Shown here one piece after another: positions 21,203 to 29,498 of a stretch of 30,019 bases of DNA. The first letter of the stretch is position 1; each line of letters starts with the position of its first letter. Position numbers and translations under genes: made by a program. Under the pieces are notes generated by a model. It did not search any database. It was not told the origin of the DNA and worked only from the letters and a program-made list of their open reading frames with translations. This stretch comes from a virus, in IMG/VR virus record IMGVR_UViG_3300005731_000028, positions 1 through 30,019 of that record. One strand, given 5' to 3'.

Positions 21203-23206
21203 ATGCAAGAATTAACGCTTGAGCAACGGCGGGCAATTGCACTGGCCGAAGCTCGCCGCCGTCAAGCGCAGGCTCAAGGGCAAGGCCAACCGCAGCGCCA
21301 AGTCTCAACAGACCCGCGCGACATGATCCCGACAGATGAACCGGGGCAGGGTGGGTTTATTACGCGAGAGCAATCCGAGCGGCAACGACAAGAGCGATTG
21401 CAAGGCCGTGCGCGCGAGTATGTCAGAGAGCAGCCGCTTGCACACCCGGTTAGCTTCCAAGGTCTGTCGCAAGCATTCAATATGTCTGACGAGCTTATGG
21501 GGGCGATGGCGTCGAATCGTGGCCTTCCGGGTGATGTTGCGGCTGATGAACAGCGCCAGCTTGTACAAAATTTCCGCTCACAGGCTCCAGGGCAAGCAGC
21601 GCTTTACGAGGGCATGGCAACGCTGCCTCTGGCTTTGTTCGGCGGTGGCGGGTCCTCGCTCGGTAATGCCGCTCGTGTTGGTGCTGCCTACGGTGCTGCA
21701 GCTGGTGCCGGTGAGGGCGAGACAGTTCCAGAGAGAATGCAGAACGCTGCTCAAGGTGGCGCGGCGGGTGGGGTTCTCGGTGCCGTTGGCCAGCAGGCTA
21801 TTAGGGCGGGGTCGGCTGTTCTTACGCCTCTCGCTAGGGCGGTGCAACGTCGCCTTAGTGGTAATTCTGGCAACATGACCAGAGCGCAACGCCGGGCTTT
21901 TGCGGAGCTTCGCAGCGCCTTTCGAGATGATGGAATGAGCGGCCCACAAGTAAGGGAAGCGCTGCAACAATATCGGGATGCCGGGTTTGATGACGCCACC
22001 TTGCTAGATGCTGGCGGGCAAAATGTGCAACGACTGGTTCGCCGGGCAGGAACGCAGGGAGGTCCGGCAGGCGAGGATTTGCAGAACCTGCTGCAACAGC
22101 GCCTTGATACGCAAGCCGAACGGGTTGGTGAGCGCCTTTCCTCAATGATGTCGGGAAGTGGGAACTACGGGCAGGCGCTTCGCACGCAAGTAACAGAGCG
22201 TGCCAGAGCTGCCGCGCCATTGTATCAGCAGGCCTTTGGCGACGCTGATAACTTGGTCACTATCTCCCGCGCGCCTGTCGCCAGCGTGCTAGATCGCGCG
22301 CCCTCAAGAGCGCTTGCTACAGCCCGTCGCCTTGCCCGCCTTGATGGCCGTGACGCTGGCTCTCTGACTGGAGAAAATGTTGCCGTTCGTGATCTGCATT
22401 ATCTGAAAATGGCCTTGGATGATATCATCAGCTCAAGCCGTCGCGGGCAAAACTCTATTGGCAATACGCAACGCGCGGGCCTTGAGCGCTTGCGTGGCGA
22501 GCTGTTGAACGCGATGCCTGAAAACTACCGGGCTGCAAACAATTCATTTGCCGGTGATAGTGCCCTTATTGATGCGATGCGAGCTGGCCGTACGGCTTTG
22601 CGTGGCGATGCCGAAGAGGTCGAAGCGCTTTTGTCCAGTGCGTCTCAAGGAGAACGGGAGATGTTCCGCGCTGGTCTGGTGCGTGCTGCGCAAGAGCAGG
22701 CCGAGCGTGCCGGTGATGGGTCGGAAGTCGTGCGGCGCATTATTGGCAACCGGGATCGACGCCGTCGCCTTGCATCCGCCTTTGATACGCCGGAGGAGTT
22801 TGACGGATTCGTCAATTCTTTGCGTGCCGAGCAATCGCGTGTGACGACCGCCCGTGCAGTCGCGCCTACTACGGGTTCACAGACAGAGTTGCGCCGAAAT
22901 GACGCAATGGATGAGGCGGGTAACTTCCTTCGCGACCTGTCTAATGCCGATCTCGGAAACGCAATGACGCGCGTGGCTCGTGGCGTTGGCGGAAATATTG
23001 GGCAGCGCTCACGTAATGCGACCAATCAAGAGCTTGTACGGATGGCGACGGCGGTTCGGGAATCAGCCGATGATAACGCGCGCCAGATACTTTTGCGCGA
23101 GGTCGAGCGAGCCTATGGGTCGGAAGTGGCGCAAAGGGTTAACGCCCTTGCATCCAGAGCGCTTCCAGCCGCTGCGGCTGGTGCTGCAACTACCGTCACA
23201 CAGTAA
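21203..23206 (+). CDS. DNA ejection protein (third, large)
   Basis: The protein has 667 residues, with GGAGG upstream. The N-terminal 60 residues are Gln/Arg-rich, followed by SFQGLSQAFNMSDELMGAMA (about 82-101). A Gly/Ala-rich, glycine-zipper-like stretch follows (PLALFGGGGSSLGNAARVGA and GAAAGAGEGETVPERMQNAA, about 140-190), likely to cross a membrane during infection. The remainder is helical and charged. It resembles the large P22 gp16-like injection proteins by position, size and composition, but I see no conserved enzymatic site such as a transglycosylase. Confidence 0.75.
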   Translation: MQELTLEQRRAIALAEARRRQAQAQGQGQPQRQVSTDPRDMIPTDEPGQGGFITREQSERQRQERLQGRAREYVREQPLAHPVSFQGLSQAFNMSDELMGAMASNRGLPGDVAADEQRQLVQNFRSQAPGQAALYEGMATLPLALFGGGGSSLGNAARVGAAYGAAAGAGEGETVPERMQNAAQGGAAGGVLGAVGQQAIRAGSAVLTPLARAVQRRLSGNSGNMTRAQRRAFAELRSAFRDDGMSGPQVREALQQYRDAGFDDATLLDAGGQNVQRLVRRAGTQGGPAGEDLQNLLQQRLDTQAERVGERLSSMMSGSGNYGQALRTQVTERARAAAPLYQQAFGDADNLVTISRAPVASVLDRAPSRALATARRLARLDGRDAGSLTGENVAVRDLHYLKMALDDIISSSRRGQNSIGNTQRAGLERLRGELLNAMPENYRAANNSFAGDSALIDAMRAGRTALRGDAEEVEALLSSASQGEREMFRAGLVRAAQEQAERAGDGSEVVRRIIGNRDRRRRLASAFDTPEEFDGFVNSLRAEQSRVTTARAVAPTTGSQTELRRNDAMDEAGNFLRDLSNADLGNAMTRVARGVGGNIGQRSRNATNQELVRMATAVRESADDNARQILLREVERAYGSEVAQRVNALASRALPAAAAGAATTVTQ

Positions 23207-23291
23207 GCAGGGCGCGAATAAAGAAAGCGCCCATCGTCATTAGGATGATAACGCCAATTGATGCCCAGTCCGGGTCGTAATCTCGGTTCAT
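23196..23291 (-). CDS. Possible antisense 31-residue membrane peptide
   Basis: ATG 23291-23289 to TGA 23198-23196 encodes MNRDYDPDWASIGVIILMTM followed by GAFFIRALLTV: an acidic N-terminus and one clear hydrophobic helix. It lies almost entirely within the 119-bp gap before the tailspike, on the opposite strand, overlapping the ejection gene by 11 bases. No convincing ribosome site is seen. A hairpin (GGGCGC 23210-23215, GCGCCC 23227-23232) lies within it. The membrane-like sequence may be real or chance. Confidence 0.35.
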   Translation of the reverse strand: MNRDYDPDWASIGVIILMTMGAFFIRALLTV

Positions 23292-23325
23292 TCAAAAAGT
23301 CTACACCATAAACGGAGCCCTCCCA

Positions 23326-26300
23326 ATGGCCGCTATGCTGATTTCCGCTCAGGCTGTCGATTTTGACGGCAACGTCCTGTCAGGCGCTAAACTCAATGTT
23401 TACGACGCAGGGACCACGACGCCGCGAGCTATCTACGTTTCCAGCGCCCTTTCCGGTGGGGCGTCGTCTGCCAATCCGGCAATTGCCACGTCTGCGGGCG
23501 GTGTCGCGGTATGGGTTGACGATACCGCTGGGGACATCTGGGTTACGCTGACCAACTCGGCAGGAACAACGTTCTATTACAATCAAAATAACATTGACCC
23601 GACCAATGGTAACTTGGTGATTTTCCCGCTGGGTGGATCGGACCAGACGACCGGAACGGGTGATAGCGTCACTTTCGCCAACCTGACTATCGGCGCGGTT
23701 CCCTTCTCCGGCGTCACGGCTGACCCTGGCGCTGATCGCATCATGTTCTGGGATGACAGCGACACGCAAGTTGAATGGCTTTCGCTTGGCACAGGCTTGA
23801 GCATTACGGCCAACACCCTGTCACTGGATGGCGACCTTGAGGACATTTCCGGCCTGACGCCTGCGGATGGCGCAGTGATTATCGGTGATGGGACGGACTT
23901 CACGACCGAAAGCGGCGCAACGCTGCGGACCTCCCTTGGCCTTGCTATCGGATCGGATGTGCTAGCCTATGACGCCAACCTGCAAGCTTTTGTGGGTGTG
24001 TTCACGCTGCCGACTACAGACGGCACTGCGGGCCAATACCTCAAGACGGATGGTGCAGGCGCGCTAGCTTTTGCAACGCCTGCTGGGGGTGGCGATACGC
24101 TTGCGGCTGCAAATGAGACAATTAGCGGGGATTGGGAGTTTACGGGGTCGCCTGACTTCTCCGGCGTCGGCAATGTCAACACGATCCGTTCTGACCTGTC
24201 CGTCCCGCTCATTTACTCGACCTGCAGCGCGCTTGCCTCGCAGGCGGTCTCTGCCTTTACGAATGGCCAGCAATTTATTGTAACGGGCTATTCAGCGGCC
24301 AATGATGGCGGCGGCGGTGTCTTCTATTACACGACCTCGGATATTTCTGACGGTGTCGACCAGGACGGGTTGAACGGTGTGTTCATTCCTGACCCGGCTG
24401 ATGCGACTGGCGCGAGCGGTGGCTATGTCCGCCTGATCGAGCATACGACCGTTGAAATGTTTGGCGGCAAGGGGGACTGGACGGCGTCTAGCGCGACGGA
24501 CAACCGGGATGCTTTGGAAGCGGCCTTAAACGTGGCTGCGGTCTATACGGCTGTCAGAAACGGGGTGTCGTCCGTTACCACCACGACAAACCAGCAAGGC
24601 AACCTTGAGACCAAGCTACTTGGTGGCCTCTACCATATTGACACCGATGGTGGCTCTATCGTTATCCCGGAAGGCGCGACGCTGTCCGGCCAGGGCGGCA
24701 ATCAAAGCCGGTTCATTGAGGTTTCCGGTCAAGGCACAACCTTGATGATTACGGGCACCACAAACGCGCCGTTTGAGCATATCAAGTCTGCCAACCTGAC
24801 TAATTTTGGTGTGTTCTACCCGGATCAGCGCAATGCCGCTGTGTATAACAGCTCAGCAGCGCCAGGGGCGGCGGGTGCGCCAACTGTTTACCCGTTCTTC
24901 CTGTCCCGTGGCTCGAACGCTGGCAATCGGTGCCGCATTCATAATGTCTACCTCTACAATGCCTATAAGGGCTTTGAGGTTGGTGCTGGTGCGGAGCTTA
25001 TCGCGGTCAATGGCTTTTGCTACCTGTCATACGTCAAGATTTTCAACGCCAACGCAGCGCCGAAGATTGCGGATTGCTTCTTTTCCGGTGCTAACCTGCG
25101 CTATCTCGACTCGGACGATTTCAGCGGGACAAGCGTTACCATTGCCTCGGTTGCGGACAGCGGCGGGGATGCCCTGTTCACCACGTCTGGCGAGCACAAG
25201 TACAGTGTTGGTGAAAGCATTACCATTTCTGATACGACTAACTATGACGGCACAGCAACGGTTGCGACGGTGCCGTCCACCACGACCTTGACCCTCACCG
25301 GGATCTCGTATGTCGCTGATGAGACGGGAGAAATCGAACCGGAGTTTCAGGTATCGGGCCGGGGCGTCAACTGGTCGCACATTCACTCAACGGTGCTGGA
25401 GGTCGAGGGTGTGGCTGATGGCCTCATCTTCTCGAATTCCCTTATCTTCTCCGCGAAGACCCTGCTTAAAATCTCGAACGGCACGGACTCCGCTGTCACC
25501 CAAACCAACCAGAACTTCCAGCGCTTCTCCAATCTGGTTGTTGACGGCCTGCGGAAGATTATCGAGTTCGATGAGTCAGGCTCGCAGGGTAAAATCGGTG
25601 TTTTCGAGCAGCAATGGAACAACTGCTTCTTCGGCATGGATTATGGCAATGACCCTGATAGCTCGGTTCTTGCTGCGGACGAGACGGCCATTGACTTCAA
25701 CTTCACCGGCTATCGCGGGCTTGCCTCGGGTATCGCTGTAAATGTCGCCCTCGGGACTGATGGGACGATTACGTCTGTGACTGACAGCAGCGGAACAGCC
25801 CTGTTCAACACTGCCGGAGCCCACGGTTACTCGGTCTCAGATAGCGTCCAGGTTTGGAACACCACCAATTACAATGTGACCGCGACGGTCGCGACGGTGC
25901 CGACCACGACCAGCTTTACCCTGACGGCCATCAGCTATGTGGCCAATGATACGGGCTGGTCTACGTCAGACACGCAAACGGATGCAGACCAGTCTGTCCG
26001 GTTTGAAAACTGCAAGATGCGCAAGCTGATCGGCAACGGCATCAAGATCGCCAATGGCTGTACGCTCAACCGCTTCACTTGGATCGGCGGCGAGATGATC
26101 GGCTTGGACCTTTACGGCACCAGCACGACCAGCCCGGCCTACTTCGTCAAGACCAACAGCGCGACGACTGATGTTACCATTCAGGATGTTGCAGTTAAGG
26201 CGGAGTTCGGGGTCAATCAGCCGATTGATGACGCCAAGCTGTTCCTTTTCTCCAAAGCCCGCCGCCTGCGTGTGGCAAGCATGGATATTGATGGCACCGC

Positions 26301-26973
26301 CGATGCAGCCAACACCACGACATGCATCAGCCTTGGCACGGTCACCGAAGCCATCATTGAGAGCAATACGGCTCATGATGGTGATGTGGGCTTTGAGATT
26401 ACGGGAACGGTTACGGACCTGTTCGTGCGCAACAACGTTCTGACCGATGCGGGAACGGCGGATTACCAGTCCAGCGGCACGGTCACAAACCTGTACAAGT
26501 ACGACAACTCGATTGACACGGACAGCACGGCAATTGGCTTTAAGGCGACAATGGCCTCCAGCCAGTCACGCACGGGTGGCTCGGCAGCTGTGGTTATGAC
26601 GTACGACACGGAGTCATACGACTACGGCGCGGACTATAGCGCAACAAATAAACGGTTTACGGCACCGCAGGACGGTATCTATCGCTATCTCATGCGGGCT
26701 GAGTGGACGGACAGCGGCGGAGACGCCAGCTACACAATGGACTTTAGCCTGCAAATCAATAACGATACGCAGCAAATGTACGCCATGCCTTCAGGGACCG
26801 GAGCGACGGATTCCATCACGCTGACGGGTGAGGTTTACTTGCAGTCTGGCGAGACAATGCGCTGGACGGTCGAAAACCAGTCAAGCGGGGGCACCGCGAC
26901 AATTTCTAACACTGCCGCTGACACTTTCTGGCAGATGGACCTTTTACCAACCCGGCCCGGTGGCCTGCTTTAA
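23326..26973 (+). CDS. Tailspike or tail fibre with beta-helix and C1q-like C-terminus
   Basis: The protein has 1215 residues, with GGAG upstream. Residues 1-110 (GNVLSGAKLNVYDAGTTTPR; GDIWVTLTNSAGTTFYYNQN) form an attachment-type domain seen at the start of many podoviral fibres. From about 392 (DNRDALEAALNVAAVYTAVR), then YHIDTDGGSIVIPEGATLSG, the sequence follows a right-handed beta-helix of the pectate-lyase-like class, probably the receptor-binding or polysaccharide-degrading part. Residues 601-668 and 813-877 are a duplicated inserted module. The last 110 residues (RFTAPQDGIYRYLMRAEWTD; MRWTVENQSSGGTATISNTA) look like a C1q/TNF-type trimer head. No catalytic residues can be assigned. 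Confidence 0.85.
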   Translation: MAAMLISAQAVDFDGNVLSGAKLNVYDAGTTTPRAIYVSSALSGGASSANPAIATSAGGVAVWVDDTAGDIWVTLTNSAGTTFYYNQNNIDPTNGNLVIFPLGGSDQTTGTGDSVTFANLTIGAVPFSGVTADPGADRIMFWDDSDTQVEWLSLGTGLSITANTLSLDGDLEDISGLTPADGAVIIGDGTDFTTESGATLRTSLGLAIGSDVLAYDANLQAFVGVFTLPTTDGTAGQYLKTDGAGALAFATPAGGGDTLAAANETISGDWEFTGSPDFSGVGNVNTIRSDLSVPLIYSTCSALASQAVSAFTNGQQFIVTGYSAANDGGGGVFYYTTSDISDGVDQDGLNGVFIPDPADATGASGGYVRLIEHTTVEMFGGKGDWTASSATDNRDALEAALNVAAVYTAVRNGVSSVTTTTNQQGNLETKLLGGLYHIDTDGGSIVIPEGATLSGQGGNQSRFIEVSGQGTTLMITGTTNAPFEHIKSANLTNFGVFYPDQRNAAVYNSSAAPGAAGAPTVYPFFLSRGSNAGNRCRIHNVYLYNAYKGFEVGAGAELIAVNGFCYLSYVKIFNANAAPKIADCFFSGANLRYLDSDDFSGTSVTIASVADSGGDALFTTSGEHKYSVGESITISDTTNYDGTATVATVPSTTTLTLTGISYVADETGEIEPEFQVSGRGVNWSHIHSTVLEVEGVADGLIFSNSLIFSAKTLLKISNGTDSAVTQTNQNFQRFSNLVVDGLRKIIEFDESGSQGKIGVFEQQWNNCFFGMDYGNDPDSSVLAADETAIDFNFTGYRGLASGIAVNVALGTDGTITSVTDSSGTALFNTAGAHGYSVSDSVQVWNTTNYNVTATVATVPTTTSFTLTAISYVANDTGWSTSDTQTDADQSVRFENCKMRKLIGNGIKIANGCTLNRFTWIGGEMIGLDLYGTSTTSPAYFVKTNSATTDVTIQDVAVKAEFGVNQPIDDAKLFLFSKARRLRVASMDIDGTADAANTTTCISLGTVTEAIIESNTAHDGDVGFEITGTVTDLFVRNNVLTDAGTADYQSSGTVTNLYKYDNSIDTDSTAIGFKATMASSQSRTGGSAAVVMTYDTESYDYGADYSATNKRFTAPQDGIYRYLMRAEWTDSGGDASYTMDFSLQINNDTQQMYAMPSGTGATDSITLTGEVYLQSGETMRWTVENQSSGGTATISNTAADTFWQMDLLPTRPGGLL
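25126..25329 (+). repeat. Tailspike module, copy 1
   Basis: This encodes residues 601-668 (GTSVTIASVADSGGDALFTT through YVADETG). Copy 2, at 25762-25956, repeats the same pattern. Shared blocks include ALF, H-x-Y-S-V, D-T/T-T-N-Y, TATVATVP and the final G-I/A-I-S-Y-V-A-x-x-T-G. Confidence 0.85.
25762..25956 (+). repeat. Tailspike module, copy 2
   Basis: This encodes residues 813-877 (GTITSVTDSSGTALFNTAGA through YVANDTG). It is diverged from copy 1 at the DNA level but clearly homologous in protein, so the duplication is not recent or each copy is under selection. Confidence 0.85.
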
Positions 26974-26982
26974 GGAGCTGAC

Positions 26983-27210
26983 ATGAGCATTCAAGACGAC
27001 GCGCAAGCGATCCAGGATAAGACAATCGAGCTGGAAGGCCTCTGCGATGCATTCATTGCCGATCACGGTTTGACCGGTCGGCGTGTCCGCGCTGCACGGG
27101 CCGCCTTGGCGACCTTTCATGTTCTGTCCGAAGTGGTCGGGGATAGCGTGCTTGAGGGCGGCGTTACGACGCTTTCGGGCGGATCCAAGACCGATCCAGA
27201 AGTGCCATAG
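26983..27210 (+). CDS. Unknown 75-residue protein
   Basis: The frame starts at ATG 26983, with AAGGAG upstream, nine bases after the tailspike. The protein is helical and acidic at first (QDDAQAIQDKTIELEGLCDA), then basic (LTGRRVRAARAALATFHVLS), with a polar end. No membrane segment or cysteine pattern is visible. Its place between tailspike and lysis genes might suggest a tailspike chaperone or a lysis regulator. Neither is shown by sequence. Confidence 0.6.
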   Translation: MSIQDDAQAIQDKTIELEGLCDAFIADHGLTGRRVRAARAALATFHVLSEVVGDSVLEGGVTTLSGGSKTDPEVP

Positions 27211-27219
27211 GGGACACTT

Positions 27220-27723
27220 ATGCCAGACGCTTTTGCGCTCGCTCTGTTGTCGTGGTTCGTGGTCTGCACGTGGGCCACGCGACGCCATAGGCTCCGACTG
27301 GAGGCAATGATCGTTATGCTTGGCGGCTGGGTCGCCAGCGTGACGGCTCAATATTGGCTCTCCAGCATATCGCCAACCTCGCAATTTGTGCTGATTGATT
27401 TGCTGATCCTGGCTTTGCTGTTTTCACTGCTAGCGCACCGCTCAACAAAATGGGTCGGTGTGGCGGTCATCTGTCATGGGGCAATGCTTGTAGGTCACTC
27501 AGTGCATTATTTTTCTGGTTGGCCAAGCGCGGGGTTGTATGTAGGCTATCTAAACGCTTTGGGTTATTTTTCGGCGGGGGCAATCGCCGGTGGGCCGATG
27601 GTTGGGGCCATCACGGACAGGGTTAGGGCATACCATGCAAGGCATGCTCATCTTTCTTGGGGGTCTCTGCGGGATAGCTTCAATATTCGTCGGAATCCGA
27701 GCCATCCAGCGGGGCAGAAATGA
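27220..27723 (+). CDS. Multi-pass membrane protein, holin candidate
   Basis: The protein has 167 residues. Hydrophobic stretches are seen near residues 5-18 (FALALLSWFVVCTW), 29-50 (AMIVMLGGWVASVTAQYWL), 55-72 (FVLIDLLILALLFSLLA), 77-98 (WVGVAVICHGAMLVGHSVHY) and 105-128 (GLYVGYLNALGYFSAGAIAG), so four or five membrane helices, with a basic tail of 40 residues. The number is higher than in a usual holin. It opens the lysis block, so it may be a holin-like pore, an antiholin or a superinfection protein. Its end overlaps two smaller frames. Confidence 0.6.
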   Translation: MPDAFALALLSWFVVCTWATRRHRLRLEAMIVMLGGWVASVTAQYWLSSISPTSQFVLIDLLILALLFSLLAHRSTKWVGVAVICHGAMLVGHSVHYFSGWPSAGLYVGYLNALGYFSAGAIAGGPMVGAITDRVRAYHARHAHLSWGSLRDSFNIRRNPSHPAGQK

Positions 27724-27757
27724 CCGAAGAGCTAAGCGCGCGAGTCGCGGAGATTGA
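27635..27757 (+). CDS. Nested 40-residue membrane peptide (candidate)
   Basis: The frame runs from ATG 27635 to TGA 27755-27757 in a second reading frame, within the end of the multi-pass protein gene and the beginning of the next. It starts MQGMLIFLGGLCGIASIFVG, a single hydrophobic helix, followed by a strongly basic tail (RAIQRGRNDRRAKRASRGD). AGGG lies eight bases upstream. A one-helix peptide with a positive tail in a lysis region fits a small holin or antiholin, but overlap with two other frames makes chance possible. Confidence 0.38.
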   Translation: MQGMLIFLGGLCGIASIFVGIRAIQRGRNDRRAKRASRGD

Positions 27758-27965
27758 AAAGGCTATGGCTGTAGGCGATTACCGGGCCGCGCATGTCGAT
27801 AAGGCTTTGAGTGAGATTAAGGAGGGCATTGAAAAGCTGTCCGCCCGGATCGAATCCCTCAAGGAAACCAAAGACCAAAACTCAGGCATGTTTCGCCTAA
27901 TCAATATCGCGGCGGCGGCGGTTGTTGCTGGTGTCGTTTCGGTACTGTTTGGGAGGCTGTCGTGA
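27720..27965 (+). CDS. Coiled-coil membrane protein, XhlA-like
   Basis: The protein has 81 residues: an N-terminal coiled coil (ARVAEIEKAMAVGDYRAAHV; ALSEIKEGIEKLSARIESLK, up to about residue 50) and one C-terminal helix (LINIAAAAVVAGVVSVLFG). This is the architecture of XhlA-type haemolysin or holin accessory proteins. ATG 27720 overlaps the preceding stop (ATGA). Coupling with the next gene, a two-helix membrane protein, recalls the XhlA/XhlB pair, in which both are needed for lysis. Confidence 0.7.
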   Translation: MTEELSARVAEIEKAMAVGDYRAAHVDKALSEIKEGIEKLSARIESLKETKDQNSGMFRLINIAAAAVVAGVVSVLFGRLS

Positions 27966-28198
27966 CCACGCCATCTGCTTCCAACTTTGCCAGCCGCTTT
28001 ATGCGCCCGCTGTTCTATGGTTCGACCATTGCCGGGCTTAACTGGCTGGTGTTCTCCATGCCTGCAGAGAGCCGCCTGACGGCCTTTGGCTATCTTCTTC
28101 TAGCGGGCCTGTTGCTTTTCTTTTATCGTGGCGTTGTGGACAAGGGGCAGCTGACCGAATGGCTGCGGATTTGGAAAGGGCCGGGCAATGCTGAGTAG
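27962..28198 (+). CDS. Two-helix membrane protein, holin candidate
   Basis: The protein has 78 residues, starting at GTG 27962 with a GTGA overlap and GGGAGG upstream. Two hydrophobic segments are seen: FYGSTIAGLNWLVFSM (about residues 18-33) and LTAFGYLLLAGLLLFFYRGV (about 39-58), with polar ends. This is the size and topology of a class II holin, the pore that releases the endolysin; the endolysin gene begins within its last four codons. It is the strongest holin candidate in the cassette. Confidence 0.7.
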   Translation: MTTPSASNFASRFMRPLFYGSTIAGLNWLVFSMPAESRLTAFGYLLLAGLLLFFYRGVVDKGQLTEWLRIWKGPGNAE

Positions 28199-28628
28199 AC
28201 ACTTTACGCTTGCGGAATTCCTGCACTCGGACAAGGCAGACGAGCTAGGCGATCCGAACACGCCAGAGGAAAAGCACCTTCGCGCTCTGCACGCCACCGC
28301 TTGCGGTATGGAACAGGTTCGGGCGATCCTGGGAGGTGAGCCTATCACCATCACGTCAGGTTACCGTAACCCTCGCGTCAATGCGGCGGTTGGCGGTGTG
28401 CCTACGTCAGCTCATGCGCTGGGTTATGCGGCGGACTTTTATCATTCCCAGCTTCCGCCATATGATGCAGCCAAGGCGCTTGTTAAAAGTTCCCTCGCGT
28501 TTGATCAGATTATCCTGGAAACGTCCCGCAACATCATTCATATCAGCTTTGACCCTCGCATGCGTCGTCAGGTCATGACGCAACCCAACGGGCCGGGGAC
28601 TCCGTGCCTGCCGGGGATTGTCCGGTGA
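28188..28628 (+). CDS. Endolysin, peptidase M15 family
   Basis: The protein has 146 residues, close to the minimal M15A peptidase. The start SRHFTLAEFLHSDKADELG is the usual opening. ITITSGYRNPRVNAAVGG is followed by SAHALGYAADF, giving the zinc ligands H76 and D83, and IIHISF supplies the third, H118. M15 endolysins cut peptide cross-links in peptidoglycan. No signal peptide is visible, so export needs the holin. ATG 28188 overlaps the holin gene by 11 bases. Confidence 0.9.
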   Translation: MLSRHFTLAEFLHSDKADELGDPNTPEEKHLRALHATACGMEQVRAILGGEPITITSGYRNPRVNAAVGGVPTSAHALGYAADFYHSQLPPYDAAKALVKSSLAFDQIILETSRNIIHISFDPRMRRQVMTQPNGPGTPCLPGIVR

Positions 28629-29017
28629 TGGCTCTTCTTGGAATGCTTAAGGGGCGGCTTGCAATGGTCGGTTTAGCGCTTGCGCTGGCCACTGTTGCAG
28701 GCCTTTACTTTCGGGGCAATTTTCTGGCCGCGAAGCTTCAGCGCACAGAAGCGCGCGAGGCGGTGGCCCTGGCAGCGAATGAAGCTCAGCTTGAAACCAT
28801 ATCAGCGCTCCGCGAAGCGGCTGCACGGGATGCCACAATTCTGCGAGGACTGGACGAAATACGCTCCGGCCTCGCTGCGGTTTCCGCCGCCCGCCGTGCT
28901 GACCGTGAAAGGATAAGCCGTGAAGACCCGGACGTATCTGATTACCTCAGCCAGCCTATTCCTTGCGGCCTGCGGGACAACGCAGACGGTGACGCAGACT
29001 GTCCCAGTCCAGATTGA
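28628..29017 (+). CDS. Rz: Rz-like inner-membrane spanin subunit
   Basis: The protein has 129 residues starting at ATG 28628 (TGATG overlap with the endolysin stop). An N-terminal membrane helix (LAMVGLALALATVAGLYF, about residues 12-29) precedes a periplasmic helical coiled coil (REAVALAANEAQLETISALR and AARRADRERISREDPDVSDY), and it ends near a Cys-containing tail. Together with the lipoprotein nested in its 3' end, it should fuse inner and outer membrane at the last step of lysis. The arrangement follows Rz/Rz1 of lambda. Confidence 0.85.
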   Translation: MALLGMLKGRLAMVGLALALATVAGLYFRGNFLAAKLQRTEAREAVALAANEAQLETISALREAAARDATILRGLDEIRSGLAAVSAARRADRERISREDPDVSDYLSQPIPCGLRDNADGDADCPSPD

Positions 29018-29189
29018 GGTAAACCCCGCTCTACGGGTGCCGTGTGTGCCCGCGTCGCCTGTTCCTCAGCGCGTTACGGAAGATGTGTTTGAGAACCGGG
29101 ACCGTTGGCGTGCGGCATTTGAGCTATGCAGTGCGCAGCATGACGCGTTGATTGAAGCGACAGCGCCAGGTGAGCAACCCGATGAGTGA
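28920..29189 (+). CDS. Rz1: Rz1-like outer-membrane spanin lipoprotein
   Basis: The frame encodes 89 residues, starting at GTG 28920 in a different frame inside the Rz gene (98-bp overlap) and running past its end. The signal peptide MKTRTYLITSASLFLAACGT ends in the lipobox LAAC (Cys 18), the site of lipid attachment. The mature part is Val/Pro/Glu-rich with two later cysteines. This is the classical partner of Rz: a lipoprotein in the outer membrane whose periplasmic part meets the Rz coiled coil. The overlapping frame is typical of the pair. Confidence 0.85.
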   Translation: MKTRTYLITSASLFLAACGTTQTVTQTVPVQIEVNPALRVPCVPASPVPQRVTEDVFENRDRWRAAFELCSAQHDALIEATAPGEQPDE

Positions 29190-29481
29190 CCGCATACTCC
29201 CCCGAACTCCGCAAGGCTGGTTTACGCTGGCGGGCGTCTGCTTTGGCGTCGTGTCGGGTGCCATCGGCGCTTTGATTGGCGGCCATGCGTGGCTGCTAGC
29301 GACCGTGGAGCATGTCCATGTGAGCTTGTCAGAGATAGACCGGCAGCGCGACGAGATTGAGGCGGACATTTTGCTGCTGGATAAGATGCTTGAAAGCCTG
29401 CCAGAAGGCGAAGAGCGTGACGCCGTGCTTGCCCGTCGAGTGCAGAAGTATTCAGAGCTGGACCGGCTTAACGGGCTTTAA
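29182..29481 (+). CDS. Membrane protein with coiled-coil tail
   Basis: The protein has 99 residues; ATG 29182 overlaps the Rz1 stop by eight bases. One hydrophobic segment (FTLAGVCFGVVSGAIGALIG, about residues 14-33) is followed by a coiled coil (LSEIDRQRDEIEADILLLDK; RVQKYSELDRLNGL). It is the last gene of the rightward unit and lies in the lysis cassette. It could be a third spanin-like or antiholin component, but no family is recognised. Confidence 0.62.
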   Translation: MSDRILPRTPQGWFTLAGVCFGVVSGAIGALIGGHAWLLATVEHVHVSLSEIDRQRDEIEADILLLDKMLESLPEGEERDAVLARRVQKYSELDRLNGL

Positions 29482-29498
29482 GCCATCAGCCCGCCTTG

